Part shown: in pieces, positions 15,990 to 23,036 of the stretch
Layout of the letters: each line of letters begins with the position of its first letter
How positions within the stretch are numbered: position 1 is the stretch's first letter
Source: Bacillota bacterium
GTDB lineage: Bacteria > Bacillota > Bacilli > Paenibacillales > Paenibacillaceae
Length of the DNA: 42,791 bases
Reading direction: 5' to 3'
NCBI GenBank assembly: GCA_023418755.1
Contig: JAEZZE010000125.1
Location: 1 to 42,791, forward strand
The notes under the pieces: generated by a model
Databases searched by the model: none
The model's input: the letters and a program-made list of their open reading frames with translations, nothing else
Told to the model about the DNA's origin: nothing
Made by a program: the position numbers and the translations under genes

Positions 15990-16571
15990 TTAATTCTCCG
16001 CGTGCCCATCCGACTCGTGGGCCTGCTCCATATCGCCCTCCGCATCATGACCGTGTTCCATGCCGCCCTCCGCATCATGACCGTGTTCCGCGCCGTGGCT
16101 ATGATCCATGCCTTCCGTATTTTGCGTCCAATTATGCTTGGTCAGATCCTCCGCGCTCATCACCTGTCCGACGCTTTGCTCGGCGACGAACGCCTCGGCG
16201 GATTGCTTATCCTTGAAGCTGACGATTCCGTAAGCCATCGGCGTACGGATGGACGCGTCGTAGACAAAGGTTGCTTTGGAATATTCGACCCATTCCTTGT
16301 CATTGTAGTCTCTGACATAATCCATGCCGATGTTGTCCGTGCCGTTCTGCGTTTTCCACTCGTTCATGCAGCCGATATCGTCGAACTTGAAGGTTTTGCC
16401 GTCCTTCGTCGTAAGCTGCGTTGCGTAGGCGTCGTCCTTGATCTGCATTTTGCAGATCGCGCATACGTCGACTTCCTCGTTGATCGGAACCGCCTCGTAT
16501 TTCTTGCCTCCGCACCCGGCGAGAATCGCGACCGCCAACGCCATAACGCTCAGAATCATCCATTTTTTCAT
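15990..16571 (-). CDS. nosL: NosL copper chaperone lipoprotein with His/Met-rich tail
   Basis: A 193-residue lipoprotein. The lipobox AILAGC gives a lipidated Cys near residue 20. The NosL domain follows with the metal motif CAICKM (about residues 37-42) and the conserved FDDIGCM region. NosL binds Cu(I) and hands it to NosD. The last 40 residues are unusual: an imperfect repeat rich in His, Met, Asp and Glu (units like GHDAEGGMEH), plausibly an added copper reservoir. The start is the ATG at 16571, which overlaps the nosD stop as ATGA; a longer reading of the frame runs antisense into nosD and is not used. Confidence 0.9.
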   Translation of the reverse strand: MKKWMILSVMALAVAILAGCGGKKYEAVPINEEVDVCAICKMQIKDDAYATQLTTKDGKTFKFDDIGCMNEWKTQNGTDNIGMDYVRDYNDKEWVEYSKATFVYDASIRTPMAYGIVSFKDKQSAEAFVAEQSVGQVMSAEDLTKHNWTQNTEGMDHSHGAEHGHDAEGGMEHGHDAEGDMEQAHESDGHAEN

Positions 16572-17938
16572 GATTTTCTTACCCCCAAATAAATTGTAGA
16601 AATAGCCGCCAAGGTCAAAGCGATTCCAATCCATCCGGCCTCCGCGTTGCGATCGGCCGCGAGACGCGGGGCTCCTCCGGCTCCGACGCTCTCGGGCGCC
16701 TCCATCAACGGCGCGATATCCTCGGACCATTCCGCCTTATCGCCCGTAAACAAACCGCTTAGAAACGTCATTCCCGGAGATTGGAAAAACAACTGAAATG
16801 CCGGCGTACGGTCAACCGCCCTTTCGAAAAAAGGATTGATCGCGTAGGCCAAGTCGCTGACGCCGTCTCCGTCCGCATCGAGCGACTGGGCGGCATCCCA
16901 GTAGTTGTTCTCCATCCGGTTGCCGGCGCTGTCCGTAGCTTGCGCCTCGATCACGTTGGACAGAAACAGATTTCTTGCGAACGAGTTGTCGGAAGATTCC
17001 AAAAACTGAACCCCGATAAAGTTTCTAAGCACTTCGTTGTTTTCTACGCGATTGTCGGAGGACAACTCCATGTAAATGCCGACCCGGTTGCCTTCGAACG
17101 TGTTTCGTTCGATCAGCGAAGTCTGCACGTCGAACAGAAGGAGACCTTGAGAATGGACGTTTTCGCTTTGTTTGCGAAACGAGTTGTCCGTCACGACGGC
17201 GTCTCTAACGCCCATGACCATCGCCCCGGTCACGTTATACTCCCCTTCGTTCCTCCTCACGATCGTTCCGTTCGTGTACATGCAGTGGATTCCGTATCTC
17301 GAACGGTAGATCCGATTCTCTTCGACGGAGGCGCGATGGCTTTTCTCCAAATAGATGCCGTCCTTCATGTCGAACACTTCATTGTTCTCGATGCGCGCAT
17401 CGTGCGACTCGTATAGATCGATGCCGTTGCCCGTGCGCCCGGCGGCTCCTCTGCCGGCCGACGCGTCTGCGGAGTAAACGACATTGCCGGCGATAACCGC
17501 CCTATCCGCGCCGCGCAGAGAAATCCCCAGCCCCGAGGATTCGATGACCGTGTCCTCGATGACGACATCGTCGGATTCGATCGCCAGGGCTGCCAGTTTG
17601 TCCGAATCGGGGCCGACCACTCGGATGCCGCGAAGCTCCGTCTTGGGTGCGCGAACGGTCAATGCGTCCGTCCCGGCTTTGCCATAGAGAGTTACGCCTT
17701 CCTCTCCGCGGATCGAGAGCGTTTTGTCGACGACCGCAGGACCTGCGTAATCTCCCGCAGCGAGCACGATTACGCTTCCGGGCTCCGCCTGATCGAGAAG
17801 GGGTTGAAGCGGGACCGCATGGACCGTCGGTTCCGACGCGGCGGCTTGCCCGGGCCAGGTAATTCCAACCGACAGAAGAGCGGCCAGGGCCCAGCCGCCG
17901 ACGATGCCGCCTCCCCGACTTCTCCCTTTCCTCTTCAT
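16568..17938 (-). CDS. nosD: NosD, extracytoplasmic copper-site maturation protein
   Basis: A 456-residue protein with a signal peptide (basic start, hydrophobic core about residues 13-30). It then has a long right-handed parallel beta-helix built of repeated N-x-x-x-x/N-N-x-V-x-x-N coils (CASH/PbH1 repeats, about residues 60-350). A C-terminal membrane helix (about 436-452) is the anchor common in Gram-positive NosD. In denitrifiers NosD docks on NosY and delivers copper to nitrous oxide reductase. The ATG overlaps the stop of the upstream lipoprotein gene by four bases. No nosZ is found upstream or downstream in this window. Confidence 0.9.
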   Translation of the reverse strand: MKRKGRSRGGGIVGGWALAALLSVGITWPGQAAASEPTVHAVPLQPLLDQAEPGSVIVLAAGDYAGPAVVDKTLSIRGEEGVTLYGKAGTDALTVRAPKTELRGIRVVGPDSDKLAALAIESDDVVIEDTVIESSGLGISLRGADRAVIAGNVVYSADASAGRGAAGRTGNGIDLYESHDARIENNEVFDMKDGIYLEKSHRASVEENRIYRSRYGIHCMYTNGTIVRRNEGEYNVTGAMVMGVRDAVVTDNSFRKQSENVHSQGLLLFDVQTSLIERNTFEGNRVGIYMELSSDNRVENNEVLRNFIGVQFLESSDNSFARNLFLSNVIEAQATDSAGNRMENNYWDAAQSLDADGDGVSDLAYAINPFFERAVDRTPAFQLFFQSPGMTFLSGLFTGDKAEWSEDIAPLMEAPESVGAGGAPRLAADRNAEAGWIGIALTLAAISTIYLGVRKS

Positions 17939-18327
17939 GGCGCCACTTCCACCGGCTTCTTCTTCGTAATGTGAAGTTCGCCGTTATAGATGTGAATGTA
18001 CACGTCGTAAGTCGCGCTCTCCGCGAATTTAAAGCTCGCCGAGTAAGTCGATCCCTCCCGTTCGACCTCTTCCAGCAGCTCCGGCAAACCGCTGTGGTCG
18101 GATTTGCGGATCTCGTACTGCACGATCGTATTCTTCTCGTCCACGAGCCCCGTAACCGTCGTGATCAGCTTGACGTCCGTTCCCGCTTTCGCTTCCGCCG
18201 GGTCCGTCGTCAGTTCCACTTTGACGTCTCTCGGATCTTGATCCCCCGGCTTGGAGGAAGAACATCCCGAGACGCACCAGGCGGCCAGAACGACTAGAAT
18301 CAGCCATCCCGTCCCTCTCTTTTTCAT
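17935..18327 (-). CDS. YtkA/FixH-like lipoprotein, first gene of the nos-type operon
   Basis: A 130-residue lipoprotein with lipobox CVSGC (Cys near residue 22) followed by one immunoglobulin-like beta domain of about 100 residues (VKVELTTDP...YDVYIHIYN...KPVEV). The fold and size match the YtkA-like domain seen in Bacilli next to copper and cytochrome oxidase assembly genes. It lacks an obvious Met/His metal cluster, unlike the divergent paralogue at 18521. The gene opens the operon and overlaps nosD by four bases. A role in copper handling is inferred from position only. Confidence 0.75.
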   Translation of the reverse strand: MKKRGTGWLILVVLAAWCVSGCSSSKPGDQDPRDVKVELTTDPAEAKAGTDVKLITTVTGLVDEKNTIVQYEIRKSDHSGLPELLEEVEREGSTYSASFKFAESATYDVYIHIYNGELHITKKKPVEVAP

Positions 18328-18363
18328 CCGGATCGCCCCTATCTTTTCGATTGTTTCATCATT

Positions 18364-18392
18364 ATTCTAGCTCGATATCCGGTCATTGACAT
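18364..18392 (-). promoter_or_regulatory. Predicted promoter of the nos-type operon
   Basis: On the minus strand ATGTCA (18392-18387), a 17-base spacer and TAGAAT (18369-18364) lie about 40 bases ahead of the first gene. The -35 is inside one of two TTGACATAA direct repeats (18386 and 18414), which may be regulator half-sites. Confidence 0.45.
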
Positions 18393-18413
18393 AACCCGTT
18401 AGGGCTACATCCG

Positions 18414-18431
18414 TTGACATAATTGTGACAA
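18414..18431. promoter_or_regulatory. Imperfect 18-bp palindrome between divergent copper genes
   Basis: TTGACATAATTGTGACAA matches its own reverse complement at 14 of 18 positions (pattern TTG-CA-AATT-TG-CAA). It resembles the general shape of CRP/FNR- or Rex-type sites but matches none exactly. It is centred about 65 bases upstream of the predicted nos start. Confidence 0.4.
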
Positions 18432-18520
18432 CTGCACGGCGAATGCGCTCGAATAAGGAATGAACAAATTGTCCGGCGGATATACATGAACAACGGAAAT
18501 CGGACGAAAGAAGGGGTACG

Positions 18521-18940
18521 ATGTCCAAAAAAATCATCGCGTTGGCCGGTTTCGTCGGCCTGCTGATCGTCGGGGGCGGTTGCGGACCGTTAAACGGGAA
18601 GAGCTCCGGAGGAGAGTCGGCGGAAACTTCGGCGAAGGGCGCATCGCTGCGGCTGGACGTTCGTTCCGAACGGAAAGGAGCGGCGGTGATGGAGGAAAAT
18701 ATTATCCGGCTCGCGCTGCGGGACGAGGAAGGAGAACCGGTCGAACGGGCAAGCATCGAAGCCTATCTGGTGATGCCCGGCATGTTCTGCGGACGGATCC
18801 CGGCGGAGACGCGCGCGGTCGGACCCGGACAATACGAACTGCTGGCGATCCCCGTCATGCCGGGCAAATGGCAGGCGGAAATCTCCGTCGCGTCGGACGG
18901 CGATTCGTTGCGGACCGCCCACCCGTTCAAGGCCATATAA
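18521..18940 (+). CDS. YtkA/FixH-like lipoprotein with Met/Cys motif
   Basis: A 139-residue lipoprotein: signal peptide with lipobox IVGGGC (Cys near residue 21), a short Ser/Gly/Glu linker, then a beta-sandwich domain. The domain contains the sequence VMPGMFCGR and later VMPGKW. Methionines and a cysteine in this position resemble the copper-binding face of YtkA/FixH-like proteins. It is transcribed away from the nos-type operon and towards the TauE/P-ATPase pair, convergent with it. A periplasmic-side copper role is inferred from the motif and the context. Confidence 0.75.
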   Translation: MSKKIIALAGFVGLLIVGGGCGPLNGKSSGGESAETSAKGASLRLDVRSERKGAAVMEENIIRLALRDEEGEPVERASIEAYLVMPGMFCGRIPAETRAVGPGQYELLAIPVMPGKWQAEISVASDGDSLRTAHPFKAI

Positions 18941-18964
18941 TTAACGTCATTAATCCTATTGCGT

Positions 18965-19648
18965 TTACCATAGCCAGGGATGCACGCTCGGAATCCAGCC
19001 GTTGGCCGCCATTCCCTTCAAGATGGCCAGAATGCCCATCGTATAGGCCAGCGCGGTACCGGTTGCGCGCATCGCTTTCTTGCGCCCCTTGCCCAGCTTG
19101 CCGGAGAAAAGGGCGAGCAGAGCGAAGACCGGAACGGTAGCCGATCCGAACGCGAGCAGCAGCGCCGCCCCCTCCGCCCACGAGCCGGATGCGGCGGCGT
19201 TCATCTGCATGGCGTAGGTCAGCCCGCACGGAAGAAAGCCGAGCAGAATTCCCGAGGAATAGGTCCCCGCCCATCCGCCTTCCCGTTTGCCCTCCGCCAG
19301 CCTTCGGTCCGCCCTTCTCCCGAATGGGACGAACCGGTGCGGATAAGGGAGCGCGTAGCGCCAGTGCGTCCAGGCGATGATCAGCACCCCGCCGACGATG
19401 CTCGCGATGCTTTGCAGGCCGACGAACGCGCCGGCCGCGTTCAGGAACGAGCCGATCAATCCCATGAAGGCGCCCGTCGCCGTATAGGTCGTTATTCTGC
19501 CGGCATGGTAAGCCGCCGCGGCCCTTATCGGACGTTCCCTCGCGTTCAGCACGATCGAAGAAGTAATGCCGCCGCACATGATCAGGCAATGCGGAGCGCC
19601 CATCAACCCCGCCGCCGCGGCGAGAAGCAAGCTCTGCGCGAACATCAT
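18965..19648 (-). CDS. TauE/SafE-type membrane protein of the cytochrome oxidase copper cluster type
   Basis: A 227-residue protein with six or seven hydrophobic helices. Near the N-terminus it has PHCLIMCGGI and further on LGFLPCGLTY. The HCxxMCGG and PCG motifs define the UreH/TauE-like family that accompanies CcoI/CcoS genes in cbb3 oxidase assembly and other copper loci, rather than true sulfite exporters. The Cys, His and Met residues are candidate copper ligands within the membrane. The ATG overlaps the P-ATPase stop codon (ATGA), so the two are translated together. Confidence 0.85.
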   Translation of the reverse strand: MMFAQSLLLAAAAGLMGAPHCLIMCGGITSSIVLNARERPIRAAAAYHAGRITTYTATGAFMGLIGSFLNAAGAFVGLQSIASIVGGVLIIAWTHWRYALPYPHRFVPFGRRADRRLAEGKREGGWAGTYSSGILLGFLPCGLTYAMQMNAAASGSWAEGAALLLAFGSATVPVFALLALFSGKLGKGRKKAMRATGTALAYTMGILAILKGMAANGWIPSVHPWLW

Positions 19649-21846
19649 TCATGCCCTCCGAACACCGCCGCTCTCCGCAGCCGAAGCGCGTTGCCGACGA
19701 CGAGCAGCGAGCTTGCCGCCATACCCATGCATGCGATTCGGGGGTCCAGGTATCCAAGCGCGGCCAAGGGAACCGCGGCCGTATTATAGGCGATCGCAAA
19801 ACCGATATTTTGCCTGATGTTCCGCAGAGCCGATCGGCTGATGGAGATCGCGTCCGCCAGGCCGGACAAGCGGCCCCGCGTCAGCACGACGTCGCCGGTC
19901 TGCATGGCGGCCCCCGCTCCGCCACCCATCGCGACGCCGACGTCGGCCGTCGCGAGAGCGGCCGCGTCGTTGTTGCCGTCCCCGACGAAAGCGACGATCC
20001 GCCCGGCGCGCCGGGCTTCCTCGACGATCTCCGCCTTGCGGTCCGGCGCGCACGCGGCTTGAACGTCTCCGATACCCGTTTGCAGGGCAATCGCGTTCGC
20101 CGGCTCCGGCTGATCCCCGGTCACGATGCCGATCGAAGCGGTGTTCTCCAGCAGCCTCACGACCTCGGGAGCGTCGCTCCTTAACGAATCGGAGAACGCA
20201 AGCTCCCCCTCGAATCGCCCGTCTATCGTCACGTACAGCAACGTCACGCCGGGTTGAACGGGCAGGCGCCTCGGCGCCGGAGGTCTCTCCGGCTTGTTTC
20301 CCCCTTGCAAAGCCCAATCGGGATGGCCGATGCGGACAAGCTTGCCTTCCGCCCGCCCTTGCATCCCGCCTCCCGGCACCTCCCTGACGTCCGCGGACTC
20401 GGGAACGAGCAGGCGCATGCGTTCCGCTTCCCGAACGATAGCCTGGGCGAGCGGATGCGCGGAATGCCGCTCGACGGACGCCGCCATCTTCAGCAGGTAC
20501 GCGTTCGGATGCCTGACGGCTCGCGCTTCGATCAGTCGCGGCTTGCCTTCGGTCAACGTTCCGGTTTTGTCGAACAATATCCGGTCGGCCTTCGCCAACG
20601 TCTCCATCGCGCTTCCGTGCTTAAACAGAATGCCGCGTTTGGCGGCCAACGCCGTGGCGATCAGAATCGAGACCGGCGCCGCCAGGCCGAGCGCGCAAGG
20701 GCAGGCGATGAGGAGCACGGCGAGCGCGTAGCGGATTGCCTCTTCCGATGACGCCGAGCCCTCCGCCCATGTCCAACCCAGGTACGTCGCCGCGGCGCAC
20801 AGCGCCATCACAGGCACGAAAACCGCGGCCGCCCTGTCCGCCTTGCGCGCGATCGTCGGCTTGAGGCTTTGCGCCTCTTCGACCATCGCGATCATGCGCG
20901 AGAGTCTCGTCTCCTCCGCGTCGCAGTCGGCTCGAATCCGCAAGGAGCCGTTCAGACACCGGGTTCCGCTGTACGCATAGTCGCCCGCCTGCCTTAGAAC
21001 GGGCACGCTCTCCCCCGTCAACAGCGATTCGTCGATCTCGGCGGCGCCAGAAGCGACGCGGCCGTCCGCGGATATCCATTCCCCGGCCAAAACGACGACC
21101 TGCTCTCCCCGTCGCAGCTCGCTTGCCGGAATCCATTCCTCTCCCTGCCCTCTGTCGACCCGTACGAAACGGATCTGCAAGCCGTACAGCTCGTTCAGAT
21201 CCCTCAGCGCCCGCCCTTTGGCTTTCGCTTCAAGCAGCTTGCCGAGCACGACGACCGTCAAGATCATCGCGATCGCGTCGAAATAGAGCTGGTCATGCGA
21301 GACCGCTCCCTGCGAACGCATCAGCTTGTAATGGCTGTAGAAATAAGCGACGGAAGTGCTGAGAACGACCAGCGCGTCCATGTTCGCACTTTGCTGCTTC
21401 AACGCTTGGTAGGCGCCCCTGTAGAAGGAGTAGCCGACGTATAATTGCAGCACCGTCGCGAGTCCCAGCTGCAAGTACGGGTGGAAGAAAATTTCCGGAA
21501 TCCACACGGAAGATGACACAAACGGAATATGGGCAAGCATCGCCCAGAAAAGGGGGATCGAGACGGCAACGGCGATCAGCAGCTTGTTGCGGAGGAGGCG
21601 GACTTCGGACTCGTGGGCCTCTTGCGGAGACTCGAGCAGCTCGGATGCGCCGTATCCGAGCTGCTCGATTTTGCGCCGGATGTCCGCTTCTCCGGTCATC
21701 CGGGGATCATACTGAACGAACGCTTGCGCAGTCGCCATGTTGACGCTCGCGCTGCGAACGCCGCCCATGCGGCCAAGCCCTTTCTCGATGCGGGCCGAGC
21801 ATGCGGCGCACGTCATTCCCGTCACTTGCAAACGCAGCGTATCCAT
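19645..21846 (-). CDS. Cu+-type heavy-metal P1B ATPase (CopA/CcoI class)
   Basis: A 733-residue P1B-type ATPase that moves Cu(I) out of the cytoplasm. It has one N-terminal metal-binding domain with GMTCAAC (about residues 10-16) and eight membrane helices. The transmembrane CPC motif (CPCALGLAAP), phosphorylation site DKTGT, SAHPLA and GDGNNDAAAL complete the catalytic set. The last helix has the MxxSS pattern (MGMAASSLLVVGNALRLRR) typical of Cu(I) pumps. Coupling to a TauE-type gene, together with the nearby nos-type operon, points to a CcoI/CopA2 role in metallating exported cuproenzymes rather than bulk detoxification. The ATG at 21846 gives the usual N-terminus; one four codons upstream is possible. 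Confidence 0.9.
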   Translation of the reverse strand: MDTLRLQVTGMTCAACSARIEKGLGRMGGVRSASVNMATAQAFVQYDPRMTGEADIRRKIEQLGYGASELLESPQEAHESEVRLLRNKLLIAVAVSIPLFWAMLAHIPFVSSSVWIPEIFFHPYLQLGLATVLQLYVGYSFYRGAYQALKQQSANMDALVVLSTSVAYFYSHYKLMRSQGAVSHDQLYFDAIAMILTVVVLGKLLEAKAKGRALRDLNELYGLQIRFVRVDRGQGEEWIPASELRRGEQVVVLAGEWISADGRVASGAAEIDESLLTGESVPVLRQAGDYAYSGTRCLNGSLRIRADCDAEETRLSRMIAMVEEAQSLKPTIARKADRAAAVFVPVMALCAAATYLGWTWAEGSASSEEAIRYALAVLLIACPCALGLAAPVSILIATALAAKRGILFKHGSAMETLAKADRILFDKTGTLTEGKPRLIEARAVRHPNAYLLKMAASVERHSAHPLAQAIVREAERMRLLVPESADVREVPGGGMQGRAEGKLVRIGHPDWALQGGNKPERPPAPRRLPVQPGVTLLYVTIDGRFEGELAFSDSLRSDAPEVVRLLENTASIGIVTGDQPEPANAIALQTGIGDVQAACAPDRKAEIVEEARRAGRIVAFVGDGNNDAAALATADVGVAMGGGAGAAMQTGDVVLTRGRLSGLADAISISRSALRNIRQNIGFAIAYNTAAVPLAALGYLDPRIACMGMAASSLLVVGNALRLRRAAVFGGHE

Positions 21847-21907
21847 GCGGCATCCCATCCTGTTCGAAGATTCGGCGGCTTCGCCTGTCCTTCTCTACCC
21901 TATGAGA

Positions 21908-21977
21908 ATGCTGGGCGGTTCAGACTAGATTAGCCGCCCGGCGAACGGCGGCTTCTCCGTTAACCGCCGCCCAGCAT
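21908..21977. repeat. 11-bp inverted repeat with internal hairpins at the XRE gene end
   Basis: ATGCTGGGCGG (21908-21918) and CCGCCCAGCAT (21967-21977) are exact complements enclosing smaller GC-rich hairpins. One arm lies in the end of the XRE gene. There is no T-run. It could end the XRE transcript or fold in the leader of the P-ATPase mRNA. Confidence 0.4.
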
Positions 21978-22811
21978 GCCGCTTCCGATGAGCCTCTTCA
22001 GCTTGTTTTCGGTCGTCGATTCCGGTACCGGCGTGTAGATGCTGCACCGAAGCTCCACGCTGCCCTGAACCTGCAGCGAAGTAAGATGGAACAACATCTT
22101 GCCGACCTTGGCGTGCCTGAACTCGATCAGCACCTCCGGGGCCGACTGCACCTCGCTTTCCTCCCACAAATCTTCGAACTCCGGGTGGGTTGCTTTCATT
22201 TCCCCCAGGAAGCGGCCGTACCATTCGTCTTCGACGTACTGTCCGTAATAGGCGCGGAAGATCGCGAGAAAGCCTTTCGTAAAATGCTCCCAGTTGACGG
22301 CCAGCCTGCGCAGCTCCTTTCTGGCGAACAGCAGCCGGATCATATTCCGTTCCTCGGGCGGAACTTTTTCGAAATCGAGAAAAACGTGAGTCGCCGCTTC
22401 GTTCCACCCGACGATCGCATGGCGCCGGTCCGTAATAATCGTCGGGCAATAGGTCAGCTCGCGCAAAATCCTCCCGAGCGACGGGCTGATCTCGGGCAGT
22501 TCTTCCTTCAATACCGTTCCGGGACTCGATTCCGCCGCCAGGGAATACAAGTACTTGCGCTCGTCCACGCTTAACTGCAACGCCGAAGCGATGCACTCCA
22601 GCACGGAAGCCGATACGCGAATATCCCGCCCCTGCTCCAACCACGTGTACCAGGTCAGGCTGACTCCGGCCAATTGCGCGACCTCCTCCCTGCGCAGTCC
22701 GGGCGTCCTTCTTCGCCTTCCCGTTCCGAATCCCGCCGATTCCGGGGAGATTTTCGCCCGTTTGGCTTTAAGAAAAGCCGATAGAGCCTGCAGCCTCGAT
22801 TCATGATTCAT
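21960..22811 (-). CDS. XRE family regulator with MmyB-like ligand-binding domain
   Basis: A 283-residue regulator. The N-terminal helix-turn-helix spans about residues 25-85 (REEVAQLAGVSLTWYTWLEQGR is its core; the sequence TPGLRREEVA precedes it, as is standard in this family). The C-terminal two-thirds is the PAS-like MmyB/MltR ligand-binding domain (GWNEAATHVFLDF..., ...LFHLTSLQVQGS). A structurally known member of this domain family carried a bound fatty acid. ATG 22811 has GGAGG eight bases upstream. It is divergent from a FabF-like gene with a shared palindromic promoter, so it probably senses an acyl chain and controls that gene and itself. Confidence 0.87.
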   Translation of the reverse strand: MNHESRLQALSAFLKAKRAKISPESAGFGTGRRRRTPGLRREEVAQLAGVSLTWYTWLEQGRDIRVSASVLECIASALQLSVDERKYLYSLAAESSPGTVLKEELPEISPSLGRILRELTYCPTIITDRRHAIVGWNEAATHVFLDFEKVPPEERNMIRLLFARKELRRLAVNWEHFTKGFLAIFRAYYGQYVEDEWYGRFLGEMKATHPEFEDLWEESEVQSAPEVLIEFRHAKVGKMLFHLTSLQVQGSVELRCSIYTPVPESTTENKLKRLIGSGMLGGG

Positions 22812-22841
22812 CGCTTGTTCCTCCGGTTCGTAACGCTGCAT

Positions 22842-22940
22842 TCGTTATCTAATTTTTCGTTATCCTGCTACTCGTCATCGCTATACTCGTTATCGTTGTG
22901 CTCGTTATCGTAATCCTTGTTATCATGGCGCTCCCTATCG
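22842..22940. repeat. 15-bp-period tandem repeat array (seven degenerate copies)
   Basis: TCGTTATC-like units start at 22842, 22857, 22872, 22887, 22902, 22917 and 22932, exactly 15 bases apart. The best copies read CTCGTTATCG. It lies in the predicted 5' untranslated region of the XRE regulator. It could be a decayed minisatellite or an array of binding sites; no coding frame is open through it with a sensible start. Confidence 0.75.
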
Positions 22941-22947
22941 TAGTACT

Positions 22948-22965
22948 AATTATACTAGTATAATT
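22948..22965. promoter_or_regulatory. 18-bp perfect palindrome with back-to-back -10 elements
   Basis: AATTATACTAGTATAATT is its own reverse complement. It supplies a perfect TATAAT on each strand: plus 22959-22964 toward the FabF-like gene and minus 22954-22949 toward the XRE gene. Both -35 regions are weak (TATCGT and TTACAA). A dimer bound here would cover both promoters. Confidence 0.65.
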
Positions 22966-23036
22966 GGCAACTTGTAATAGGATAAACGAAATGAGATGCT
23001 GTTCATACATCGAAACGATCAAGGAGTGAAATCGGC

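Noticed and set aside
18420..18440. Fnr box near the nos-type operon
   Set aside because: TTGTGA is present, but the second half reads CACGG instead of TCACA, so it does not meet the consensus seen at 35128.
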